A stretch of DNA of 64,000 bases from Artemisia argyi. Taxonomy: Eukaryota > Streptophyta > Magnoliopsida > Asterales > Asteraceae. Positions within the stretch are counted from its first letter, which is position 1; every line of letters starts with the position of its first letter. Of the stretch, positions 47,414-57,806 are shown in pieces. Below the pieces are notes generated by a model. The model was given only the letters and a program-made list of their open reading frames with translations, was not told where the DNA came from and did no database searches. The DNA lies in assembly GCA_030686995.1 (NCBI GenBank), contig CM060695.1, positions 96,095,371 to 96,159,370 on the forward strand, read 5' to 3'. The translations under genes and the position numbers were made by a program.

Positions 47414-49629
47414 AGGCCGCAACAGTGAGTCTAACTTAAAGACTCGATAATAAACAAAAGTGCTCTTTCGGGAGACAACCCAAATTATCCTTTTCTTTTT
47501 ATTTTTCTCTTTATTGTTGGTTTGATATGTTTTGTACTAATATTTTGCAGTTGCAGATACTCAAGGAAGCATTGCATTGGGGAACAAATTTTTGGACTTT
47601 TACTCCAAGAAATATTCTCCAAGGCCTTGCTACGGCGTAGCTCTTCCATTAACTACACCCTAGCACCCTCCAGGTTTCATACTGGATTTATTCAACAACT
47701 ACGCGTAGCTCCCCATTTAAGCTACGCCGTAGCTCCCTTCTAAACCTTAAAAATGCTTTTTATTTTACAAAACATTCTTTAAACTTGTATTAGTTTTTAA
47801 ATGAACTTTGTGGGTGTGTTCCCTGTAAACCCTCACGAGACTTCACTCGTCCACTTGGGACACCAAGTGGTTTAAAAGGCTTGTTGCATACGATAAATGC
47901 AACCGTGATTCCTACGAAAGTGAGTTAGGTTTTTCTTTCTATTTCTCTTTTTCTTTTTAGGTTTTATGCTTTTGGTAGTTGTGTGATTCCAGGGAATTGA
48001 AATTTGCTCATAAGGCGTAGTGAAGGCACGTTTCTCAAACATGATCCTTCTATTTTCAAGAGTAAACTTCAGGGAAGTTCTCGTTCTAATTCTACTTTTC
48101 CTCCTTATTTTTTATTTTATGTACAAAAGTTACTTTATACAACTCAAGTGGGGGGACGGGGGTAGAATTATTTACTTGAACTTTGTTTTGCCCTTAATTT
48201 TCTAGTTTATTTTAAAAAATTATGCCACTTTTAAAACTTTTGACAAGTTTTTCCGAACCTAACTAGAATGGACCTTAGCCGAGCACATTAACCCTTAATA
48301 CCATGGTGAGGTTTAGCTTATTTCCATTTCACCCTGTTTTACCCCAAATCCACCAAAAATATGAGTGTGCCGGTAGTTTGTAAACTTTAGAACTTGGCTT
48401 TTACATCATTTTGAAACCGTGTACGAGCAGTGTATTGAGATTTCTTAATACATTTAGAAGAAACTTTTTAAGAAGGCAATATTTTAAGATTATCACCCTA
48501 ATAACCTTTATGTGTGTGTTTATCGATTAGTCACATCGACTATTCGACCCCCGTGTTAAACCCTTTATTGCACTCACCTTTAGTGCAAGATACCCCTTGA
48601 TACACCCTTTTGAGCCTATCCTTTCGTTTCTTACCCATATTATTGTTTCGATACACCTATACACCTTAGCCTACCGTGTAGTCTTTGTTTATGATTGGGA
48701 AGTTGCCACTTGTTCTAATTTGAGGTCCAAGTCAAGAGGTTCAAGAATCACACCTACACTGAAGACTCATTATTGAAGATCATGAGGAAACCCACTATTG
48801 TTCATCCCAAGTGGGGGGATATGTTATTATTATGTCATTGATTTTAAAAAAAATGTGAATTTTTGTATGTAGATATATTTACTTTGGTGCACCCTTGTAT
48901 AGCACCATAATAAGAGCTTTGAAAGATTTAGCATCGAAGAGGCCACTTCGGTCATATTTGAAGAATGAAGCTGTTGGTTCTTAATCACCAACATGAAGAC
49001 CAAGTGTGGTGTCCCATCATGACGTCCTCTAATGGCACACACAACTTACATGATCCCATTCTCACATTTTGAAACTTGGACTTTGGATGAACGGCAAGTG
49101 GTAGCAACTCTGTTATAGGCTAAGACTATTTGCTTTCTTTTTCATTTTACACCATTATTGTGCATCCCATGTCTTATCCTACCTTTTAGTTGTGAATCAT
49201 GCTTAGGTGAGGGACTTGAGCAGTCATTGGTGTCTTGCCCGGCGTTCCGGTCATGTACCATTGCCTTTGTCGCCCTTGTCGTAGTATGTTAGTAACAACG
49301 CTACACCCTAATAGCCTTATATGTTTTCACCCAATATTGCCTTTAAGAATTGTTTTGACCTTAGCTCTAGTGGTAGAGATTTGTGTAACTGCCAAGCCTA
49401 TGATAGAATGCATTCTATGACTGTGCATTGAGTGATCACCCCAAAATTAACACTTAGATTACGAGAGAGATGTGAGTGTTTGTTCCAATTTTCTTAGGTG
49501 TTCGGCTTTGATAAATTCTAGCATAGGGGTTTTTAATTCATATTCCCCAGTTTCTTGGGGGATATCTTTTTGAAAATCATTCTTATAAGGTCTACTTGAG
49601 GGCAAGTAGAGTTCAAGTGGGGGGATATT
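47414..49629 (+). other. 3' non-coding region of element C
   Basis: No credible gene. It contains the GGGAGACAACCCAA motif (47458-47484), four palindrome copies (47631-47735), G-rich runs CAAGTGGGGGGA (about 48144) and CAAGTGGGGGGAT (about 48809), the hairpin TCTACTT-GAGGGC-AAGTAGA (49591-49610) and the purine tract. Several ORFs of 60-75 codons have no domain. Confidence 0.75.
49591..49629 (+). promoter_or_regulatory. Polypurine tract and upstream hairpin of element C
   Basis: Hairpin TCTACTT-GAGGGC-AAGTAGA, then GTTCAAGTGGGGGGATATT, then the LTR. The 19-nt spacer is identical to that of element A although the LTRs are unlike. Confidence 0.88.
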
Positions 49630-52600
49630 TGATAACATCAAATTTACCCCCAATCTAAGTGTTAATTTCCCCCTTAAAATACTCATCTTTTCTACTTTTA
49701 TGAAGAATGTATACTCTTATTTCTTCCTATTTTGGTTTCATGGTAAAGATAAGTAAAAGAACGAACTTACGCGGAAATGGAAGGACTTTGGAGCAAATAT
49801 GTGGAAATTATGGATTCTGCACTAACTACGGCGTAGAGGTTCATCTACCTACGCCGTAGCAAGGCTTCACGAAGATTTCGCCGTAGAAGCTCTCCTACCT
49901 ACGGCGTAATGAAGAATTTATGAAGATTACGGCGTAGCCCAACAACAGGCTACGGTGTAGAAGTCCACTAAAGAACACTACTGTCACACCCCGCCACGAC
50001 GGAAACGCGCGGGTGTAACTTCATGGATATCATCACAACACCTGGTGTCAACATAGAGAACAACTACACGCACATAAATAGAGCAATGTACCAACACACA
50101 GTGTTGTAACTATACCAGAAGATTAATAACCAAAACAAAATCCAAAAGGTTTCTTCAATAAATTTGAAAGTACCAAACAGAAAACATAAATGTATCATAT
50201 CCAAATCCAAATAAAATCAAATCCCAAAACATAAGTAAGTCTCCATGCAACTAAGTCTCGCCTAATTGTTGTCCTCAACTTTGGCCTCACCTGAAAATGA
50301 TGCTTAAAATGTCAACATAACGTTGGTGAGATTCATAGGTTTGAGACTCAACACACAAGGCAACCAAAATCAATGTGATTACAAAATATAGCTGGACAAA
50401 TAATTATAGTTATCATGTAAGCTACATATATTACTAGGCAACATCACACATAAGGAAACCATCGGGCTGGATCGTGACCCCCGCTCCCGAAACACATCAT
50501 ACCAGGCCGGATCGTGACCCCTGCTCCCAAAATAATGGGTAAATTAATACCCTCCGATCGGACCACACAGCACAAAATAGTGAGTAGGGATGCTACTCTC
50601 CAATTAGGTCGTATGCATGAGCAACAGGGTAAGCACCCTCCCAATTGGACCACACAGCTATCACACATCATATCATTACCGTTCACATATAGCATAAATA
50701 CGATAACATTAAAAGTCCAAGCTCTTTAACACCATACACATAATCACAGTAATTCAAATCATTTAAGACAAGCATCCTTCCCATCCCAATTTTAAAACAA
50801 AGTAAAAATATGGGACTATGAACTCACCTTAAACTCCACAGCTTCCACAAAAACAATACACAATCTATAGCACACAAAAATAATCCACATTACACAAGGT
50901 CAAGCTAAAAGCTACAACCCATGTAATACACATATGATGGATGTCTAAGACTCATATGACCCACCATGGATCTCCTAGACACCACACTAACCACTACCAT
51001 AACTTAATACTCACTAAATCCCTTGCTCTCTTAAAATCAGAAAATGCAGAATTTTTGGGTACATTCACCTTCATAAAATCACGACAAATAAAGCTCAACA
51101 ACTCACACCAAAAATTTACCATGGTCTCTCATAAGCATAGAAGCTAATACCAGAAGGCCATGGACCAATAACACACACAAATACTCATAAGAAATTCAAA
51201 CTTGTCAACTACTCAAATTCGGATCTGAACGCACACCAAAAAGTTTTGATTTTTAATAATTACTTCCACAAGTTTTTATCGTGAATCCTCTTCGTGGTAG
51301 TCTAATATAACCTAAAACTTAACTATTCCAGAAGGCCAAGTCAAAATACCACTTTTTCAACCCCATGACACCCTCAAACTTTTACCCAAAATCTGTCCCG
51401 GTTCGACAGCTTTGACACCTTAACAAAGAAAAATCAAAAGACCGACTTCCCGACCTTAAAATCGATCATGGCTGGACTTTTTGGAAAGCTCTTTCATTAT
51501 AATTCAATTTAGACCTAATATTCGTGACTTAACTCTTCACCATCTGTTGTTTACACTCACATCTTTACAGCCATAGATTTCTGTCCAAACCCTAACACAT
51601 AATCTAACGCGTTTAACACTCAATTCCCTTAACCATTAACCATATTATTGACATCTAATCATCCTAACATGTTTTACTTCAATAATTTACAGAAGTATAT
51701 AAACCCTAGATTCCATCATACTAAATATTACATGAATCATAACAATAATTAATTAATTACACGCAAGGGTTAAAGATTTTATCTTGATTCTTGATTATTG
51801 CTAGACAATTATGAAACCCTAATTTTTTTCTTCTTGGATCTCCTTTGTGTCGACTCTAATAGCAGGAAAAAGGGGTAGGGGAGTTTTGATTTTATATTTA
51901 TAATTAGTTTGGATAACCCTTAAGGCTTAGAGTTGTATTTGGTATGAAATTTGGTTTCCTTTTCCCCTCTAATCCCATAATCGCCCCCCCCCCCCCTATT
52001 ATTATATTTTTTTATTTTTTTTATTAATTTATTTATTACACTCAAAACCTCATACTTTTCATATTTTATGTATTCCCTTAACAAAACCTAACGTCTTTCA
52101 CGATAAACCTTAATTTTACGACAAACCGGAAAATATTCATTTTCAAAATAAAGTTTCCAAAAATAGATTTTTACACACTCCATAAGCATTTCCTCACAAA
52201 AACAACATTCCCGTAACTTACTAACGCTCAATAACTTGAACGAAGACTCGTTACGCAAAACCTCAAAACGCAAAATATACAAAAATCATTTCTACACCAC
52301 ATGGGTGATCAAAATGAACTTTCCCAACATCAACATCATCAAAAATCACAATAACAACCACAACGCGAAGGGATTTAGTGCTAACTCAAATACTAATCAC
52401 ACTATAACACACATATACCCATATAACTACTCAAACCACACCAAACAAAGTTAGATTAACTCAAGGCTAAAAGTCTAACTAACCTGCTAAAATCATGGTT
52501 GTTACAACTACGGAGTAGGCAACTTTCCAAGCTACGACGTAGGATCTCATTTGAGGCAGTAAAGAACTAACGAGGCCAAGGAAAAAGCTACGGCGTAGCA

Positions 52601-53761
52601 ACTTTATCTACTACGTCGTAGGAAGCTTATCATGAAGACTTTACGCCCGTAACACTTGATCAAGTTACGGCGTAAAACAAGTTGCAAAGGTTACGGCGTA
52701 ACAACCCTAATACGCTACTCCATAACATAGTCGGGGCCCATAAATACCAACCCTAATTATGAGTTTTTCACATCACTTCCCATCTCTTCACCATAGCAAC
52801 GTTGGGAAAAACTCAAGAAGGAGGAAGAACGAAGTTCTAGCCACATCCAAGTCAATTCCAAGGGAGGAATCACACACCAATCATAAGTGTTTTCATTCCT
52901 TTACTTTGTATTCGATTAATGTTTAGATTTGTATTAAACCAACATTGTTTTACTGCAATTATAAACATGAGTGGCTAAACACCTTTTGGTGTTAGCCTTG
53001 TTATTATGTTATTGATTTAGTTTTCTACGCATCTATTGTGTATTGTTTGTTTACTTTCATGGCGAGGCTTGGGACACTCTAGTTCCCGTAGTGATTAGCG
53101 TTGGTTGTTCTTTAGATACTTGTGGAATTAACCCTAGGAAGCAAGTCGCTAGGGATGTAACTTGGTGATAGCAATATCACCATACATGTGCGAATTAACC
53201 CTAGGACCACCTACCAATGCTAGACACTTAACGGAGTTAGAGGGGTGTAAGATCTGACCATGCCGCATTCGTTAGCCTTGTCCATGTTAGTAGAGGCACT
53301 TAATGTCTCTTATGTCTTCTTACCGATGAACCCAAGGTTTTACAATAGCTTTGGATAGGACAAGGTATAAGATAGATCAAGGCGAGTTTGACCATCTGAC
53401 CCGAAATGAATATCGTATCCCCGAAGGATATGATAGGATGCATCTTGAGGAAAACTAATCATGATCATGATAAAAGTATTAATTAGGTTAACACTACTTC
53501 TCCTTACTGATTTCTTTCTATTTATTTTATTGTCTTGTCATTACTTTTTATTAGTTTAATTAATCTTTCAACTCAAAACCCCCTTTTAAACGTGACACAA
53601 CTTAGATAATTTCCGCACCTTAGATATTGGGAAGACCTCGGCTTTACCATTTAACTATACTATACACAACCGGATACACTGTCCGTTAGTGCGTATAAGG
53701 TAGACCTTAGGTAAAACGAGACTTTATAAATATTAAAACCTGGTCAGTAAAACCTGCATCA
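49630..53761 (+). repeat. 3' LTR of element C, interrupted by a solo LTR
   Basis: Aligns to 43200-44809 over 49630-49981 and 52512-53761. The interruption is 49982-52511 (solo LTR plus one target copy). Confidence 0.92.
49982..52506 (-). mobile_element. Solo LTR of a long-LTR gypsy element
   Basis: 2,525 bp bounded by TGTCACACCCCGCCACG and ATGGTTGTTACA. TSD ACTAC at 49977-49981 and 52507-52511. The terminal pattern GGGGTGTGACA on the minus strand is like L1 and L2, which gives the orientation. No second LTR or interior, so recombination between LTRs removed the body. Inside: repeated CGGATCGTGACCCC(C/T)GCTCCC (about 50470 and 50510) and a C14 run near 51985. No gene. Confidence 0.9.
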
Positions 53762-53766
53762 ATAGC

Positions 53767-54909
53767 CTTTGGCTCTTCCACTGTAACTTCTTTCTTATTA
53801 TCTTGCTTATACCAAGTACTCCTATTACCTTCTTCCTTGGCTTCCTACACTCTCTTGCAAAATGTCCCAACTTGTGACAGTTGAAACACTCAACTTTCCT
53901 CAAACTCAGCAGTCCCATTACCATTGATGGTAATTTTCTTCGCTGTTCTTTGCCAAAACTTTTTAGCCCTCATGCTAAGTAGTGCAACCAACCATTTGAT
54001 GTCCATTTCCTCTAGATCATCATCATCAAACTTCTCAAGGTCTTCATGTGTGAGAGGAGAGCCATTAGATTGACTAGTTAGGAATGCATAAAAAGTAGAG
54101 TCTCCAAGCCCAACAATATTCTTCTTAGAACTAGCAGTAGAAACATTTAGGCTAGCAGTAGTAACTGCTTCATCTTCATCATCTGAATCTTTAATGCATG
54201 GAGATGATAGAAGTGCCATGTTTCCAGAAGTTGTACTCAAGCTTCCAGATTTCTTCAAAGTTTGTTTAACAATTTTGAAGTTGTTTTGCAAATCATTAAG
54301 TTTCATGCTTTCAGTGTCTGGCTTATTCATCCAAACAACAACATAAGTATGGAACTTTGCTAGTAGACTCCTTAAGAACTTCATATTGAGATCTTCCTTT
54401 GCTATCTCAATTCCCAACATAGCCAGTTGACTTAAAAGCTTTCACAACCTTGTGAACATCTTGTCAAGATTTTCATTGCTGTTATGAGAAAAGTTCTCAA
54501 AACTTTGTTTTTGCAATGTCTTTTGGGTCTTGTTGGTAGCTTCATTGCCACCAAAACATTCACAAATCTCTTCAAAAATAGTTTTAGCATCTGGATATTT
54601 ACTGAAAGACAACATCTGTTCACCAAGAAGAGTCATAAACAACAAGTTTATTGCCTTCTGATCATTTCTATTTTATAGCCTTTCTTCATTGGTAGCAGGT
54701 CCAGTATTCAAAGTACGAACAGGCTTGCCTTCAACAGTTGATTCAGTGTAGCCTAGCTTGAAAGAATCACCATACTGGATGATATCCTAAAGAGCATAGT
54801 CTTGTACCAAGAAATATTGCTCTATCCTTAGCCTCCACATCTCAAACTCATTTTGTTTGAGCATAGGCAGTTTAGCAGCTGTTGTGTTTTGAATTTTTTC
54901 CATCTCCAT
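53767..54909 (-). pseudogene. Copia-2 gag, N-terminal half with zinc knuckle
   Basis: Starts MEMEKIQNTTAAKLP at 54909, 60 bp after the primer site. It shows the common copia gag text (NEFEMWRLRIEQYFLVQDYA, AKTIFEEICECFGGNEAT, NKTQKTLQKQSFENF, KFLRSLLAKFHTYVVVW, KKFWQRTAKKITINGNGTA) and the knuckle CFNCHKLGHFAREC (about 53895-53853). Stops at about 54675 and 54425 and a one-base shift at about 53890 before the knuckle break it. It is cut at 53767 by element C. It packages RNA in the family. Confidence 0.88.
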
Positions 54910-54985
54910 GTTCTTTAAATGAATAGTGAGTATTCTTCTTTAGATCTTCTAATTCAAAGTATCAAAACCTGTCTCTGATACCACT

Positions 54986-55502
54986 TGAGAGGATCTAAGC
55001 ACACTCCTTATGTTGGTGATACTTTGAGTATATATTAACTAGTACACGGAGTTTACTAGCTAATACTTAGAAGATTTTGTATGTGAGTGTATGAATGAAA
55101 CAGTGTTTGTATGAAAATGAACAAGAATGTTTTTCAACCAAATAGCTTCAATATTATTAATATAATGCGAGTGATGTTTGCTTATCACTAAGGTTACAAC
55201 CTTAAAGCTTTTCTAAAAGATACGTACATAAACTATAACCTAGGATCTCCTTTTATAGGACAAGGAGTCCTTTACAAGAAAACTATCTCATGCACAATAT
55301 TTGTATATGTATAACTAAATAGGATATACACAAGATCTTTTCGATACTTATCCAACTACATGGTTTCTTCTATAAATAGAACATAAGCAGTACAAACTTT
55401 TCTTGTACTAGCAGTACTAAGTTAGTTAGTACTGCTAGTGTTAACTTCGGCAGTCTTCAGAATAAGCTTAGCAGTTTGTACTGGTAAGGATAATTCCCAA
55501 CA
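54986..55502 (-). repeat. 5' LTR of copia-2
   Basis: 517 bp. On the minus strand it starts TGTTGGGAATTATCC and ends GATCCTCTCA, followed by AG and the primer site TGGTATCAGAGA. TATA box TCCTATAAAAGGA at 55248-55260. AGTACTGC and its reverse occur repeatedly at 55388-55480, mirroring the GTACTGC repeats of copia-1's LTR. Confidence 0.85.
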
Positions 55503-56540
55503 AGTGTCATAGGATGGAGCGAATGATGAGTAATGGCAAGGGTGTGGTGATAGAAGAAATTGTGGGTCGTCATGTCAATGATGCTGTTGGAAAGGATCTT
55601 GATGGTGATACTGGAAATAGTGGGAAATTACCATTGTTAGAGTGTCATAAGACAAGCCAACATGGGAAGGCCGAACCTGTTGGTGATACTGACTGACAAT
55701 GAGTACCCACCAACATGGTGTGTGGAAAAAATGTGTGCAAATCATACAAAAAAGCTGAGTGATGAGTTTGAATTAAGAAGGTTACTGGAAGATATTGACC
55801 AAGAGTTTGGGTTGGAGAATTCAATTAAGGATTCCTTAGAGTATACATATGTGATGGCTTTTAATGGTACGAATTATGATACAAATGATGGTGTTACCAT
55901 TAGTGGAAAGTAAGGGGATTTTGAGACTTAGATTAATGATGAAAAGGTGGATCAAGGAATAGATATTGAATGGTGAGATGATCCATACCATTTATTTGAT
56001 GAACCTGAAGAGCCTAAAGAGATTAGTGACATGTTTGCTGAAATTGATCAAGCATTGGATGAACTTGATGACGTAGTTGCAGCTAAAGAAGTAACAGAGT
56101 TGTATGCTATTTTTGCTTAACCAATTAGTTTCTGTGTTGTTCCACTCGAGATCGTTGCTGAAGAAATGTTTACAAGAGAGGCTGTTGATGGTGATGATGG
56201 TGAATCAATTAGTTTCTAATGGGGTTGTGATTCCAAATGATATGCGTGTTGTAGTAGTTAGACAGGAGGGATTAATCTCAGCTGTGGATGGTGATATGAT
56301 TTCAGATAAAGTGGTTGCTAAATAAGGGGATGAGCCAGATGAAGTGCTTGAAAAATATAGAGTTGGGCAAGATGGAGTGGTTGCTAAACAAGGAGATGAG
56401 CAGATGAAGTGCTTGCAAAAAATGGAATTGGGCAAGATGGAGTGGTTGCAGACGAAAAGTTTGAAGACCAAGGAAGATCAATCAAGAGGAGAAGATTGAT
56501 GGCGGAAATGAAAACTAAGGATGATGCTGAATAATGCTTA
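55503..56540 (+). pseudogene. Unrecognised eroded coding sequence inside the MULE
   Basis: One reading path: NGKGVVIEEIVGRHVNDAVG, stop, WCVEKMCANHTKKLSDEFEL, DIDQEFGLENSIKDSLEYTY, acidic SDMFAEIDQALDELDDVVAA, and an ending with basic RSIKRRRLMAEMKTKDDA. Two tandem 66-bp units (56311-56376 and 56377-56441) encode VVAK(Q)GDEPDEVL...GQDG, the second lacking one base. About five stops and shifts. It could be a piece of the MULE's own gene or a captured host gene. I recognise neither. It is bounded on the left by copia-2's LTR, so its 5' part may lie elsewhere or be lost. Confidence 0.5.
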
Positions 56541-56914
56541 TGCATTTATGTTTACTTCAATAAAATCTTATACTTCTGCTATGGTGTTGTAGTGGAAGAT
56601 TAAGACAATATCTAGTTGTTCTAAACTTTATCTACTTGTTGTGTAATAATTTACAAGGGTAAATGCTTGCATAACCTAGTTCTATAATCTAATAGAAGCA
56701 AACAATTTAGGCAGTTTTTGGTAATTTTGTGCATGTATATTCATTTGCAAAAGTCAAACATGATAGTCAATTTTAACAATTTTGGGTAATTACTGCCAAA
56801 AGATAATAAGTAACCAAAAGATCAGTTAACACTAACCAAAAGATAACATTAACCACTAAAATCAAAGGATATACATTAAGTTAACCACTATAATAAGTTA
56901 AACTTAACATTACA
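56541..56914. other. Non-coding gap before the Dof-like gene
   Basis: AT-rich. Repeated phrases AACCAAAAGAT and GTTAACACTAACC in 56810-56900. No gene. It is downstream (3') of the Dof-like ORF. Confidence 0.6.
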
Positions 56915-57403
56915 TTAATTGCCACAAAAAGGCCAAACACCACCCTCAAACTCACCAAGCCCCAAAAGCGACATAAACCCATTTCCTTCAAACAGAACCA
57001 TCACATTTCCGGTAGCATCCACCGGTGCATGCGGCACCAAGCTCCGGTACTTCACCAGAGAAGAAGTGGCAACATAACCCGAAGTGAGGTTGATGAGTTT
57101 TCGTCGTTTAGCGTTTTTACTAGTACCACCACCAATATGGATGTCACGGAGAACGCCACCATGAGTCCAGTGTCTTCGACGGCTTTTGCAAAAGTGACGA
57201 GGCTGTGAAGAGTTGTAGTTGTTGTAGTAACAGAATCTTGTGTTGGGTGATTGACAACGCGGGCAAGGACATTGTTGTGGGAGTTGTGTTTTTGTGGTGG
57301 TGGTGAAAGTTGATGTTTCTTGGTGGTTGTTGGTGGTGGTGGTGGTTGTGGTTATGGTGGTAGCGGTTATAGTGGTGTTGGGTGAATGTGGTAGTGATTG
57401 CAT
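56915..57403 (-). CDS. Dof-type zinc-finger protein, fourth zinc cysteine lost
   Basis: A complete 162-codon ORF. Residues 47-101 are a Dof domain, the plant-specific DNA-binding module that recognises [24 protein letters not shown], then [20 protein letters not shown] and IHIGGG. Zinc ligands C47, C50 and C72 have the normal CX2CX21C spacing, but residue 75 is Arg (codon CGT at 57181-57179) instead of Cys (TGT). One transition thus removes the fourth ligand. The N-terminus is Thr/Asn-rich; the C-terminus ends GVWPFCGN. It is short for the family and lies about 130 bp inside the right inverted repeat, so it is probably a MULE-captured copy. DNA binding is doubtful. Confidence 0.75.
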   Translation of the reverse strand: MQSLPHSPNTTITATTITTTTTTTNNHQETSTFTTTTKTQLPQQCPCPRCQSPNTRFCYYNNYNSSQPRHFCKSRRRHWTHGGVLRDIHIGGGTSKNAKRRKLINLTSGYVATSSLVKYRSLVPHAPVDATGNVMVLFEGNGFMSLLGLGEFEGGVWPFCGN

Positions 57404-57530
57404 TTTGAATTTTCTTGTTGTCGAGTTGTGGTTTCAGAAGGTAGTTTGTATGGGTGTTTATTGGTGCAAAGTTTAACACTTACTTTGAAAATTATGCCAT
57501 TGAAGTCATGTCGCATTGATATCGCAAGTT

Positions 57531-57664
57531 GTTTGGCGGCAATTTAATAAGTATGAATAGTGAAATGATAATACTACCCTCAGTGACGAGACAACTTGAC
57601 GAGAAAAATAATGAAAGTTAGTAAACACTGCCTCTTAGTGGCTGTTTTGCAAAAAAACTTAAAC

Positions 57665-57725
<61 letters not shown>

Positions 57726-57797
57726 TGCAACAAAAAACGTCTCGATGTAATCCTTGCGTTTTCGTGTAACTTTAGGGACAAGATTTGCAATTCACCC
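57531..57797 (-). repeat. Right terminal inverted repeat of the MULE
   Basis: Inverted copy of 719-931 with an (AT)27 microsatellite at 57668-57722 inserted in place of a short segment. Followed by TTATTATTA (57798-57806), the right target duplicate. Confidence 0.75.
57668..57722. repeat. (AT)n microsatellite
   Basis: About 27 AT units inside the right inverted repeat; the left copy lacks it. Confidence 0.95.
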
Positions 57798-57806
57798 TTA
57801 TTATTA

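Larger units (their letters stand above)
43200..53761 (+). mobile_element. Element C: Athila-like gag-protease retrotransposon
   Basis: LTRs TGATAACATC...CCTGCATCA at 43200-44809 and 49630-53761. TSD ATAGC at 43195-43199 and 53762-53766. Primer site TGGCGCCGCTGCCGG at 44816-44830. Gag, zinc knuckle and protease are in one frame from 44916 to 46847, broken only by point stops; a further ORF is at 46895-47413; then the hairpin, 3' non-coding region and purine tract. No reverse transcriptase or integrase. The 3' LTR contains a solo LTR (49982-52506). Same plan as element B, so it is non-autonomous and TR-GAG-like. Confidence 0.92.
39351..55502 (-). mobile_element. Copia-2: copia element, truncated in reverse transcriptase
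   Basis: Minus-strand order: 5' LTR (55502-54986), primer site TGGTATCAGAGA (54983-54972), gag (54909-53767, resumed 43199-41714), protease and pre-integrase (41698-40900), integrase (41254-40485), linker, and the first part of reverse transcriptase (to 39351). The rest of reverse transcriptase, RNase H and 3' LTR are absent; copia-1's 3' LTR starts at the break. Element C is inserted in gag (TSD ATAGC). The LTR start TGTTGGGAATTATCC and the gag sequence place it with copia-1 in one broad lineage (TNT1/Tork-like). Confidence 0.85.
719..57797. mobile_element. Giant Mutator-like element (MULE) filled with nested retrotransposons
   Basis: Seen: 719-931 and 57531-57797 are inverted copies of each other. 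They start GGCTAAATTACAAATTTGG and, on the reverse strand, GGGTGAATTGCAAATCTTG, and share about 200 bp. Both ends are flanked by TTATTATTA. Known: MULEs have long terminal inverted repeats and 9-bp duplications, and Pack-MULEs carry host gene pieces. Inferred: the element was a few kb long with a Dof-like gene and another coding sequence at its right end, and was enlarged to 57 kb by the copia and gypsy insertions. No transposase is recognisable. Alternatively the two ends are unrelated copies of one repeat family in opposite orientation. Confidence 0.5.

Noticed and set aside
47522..49042. Several 60-75-codon ORFs in the 3' region of element C as envelope-like genes
   Set aside because: No signal peptide, consistent membrane pattern or shared frame; Athila envelope-like ORFs are much longer.
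57294..57479. Val-rich + ORF and His/Asn-rich - ORF over the Dof gene
   Set aside because: They are shadow frames of the Thr/Asn-rich N-terminus of the Dof-like ORF.
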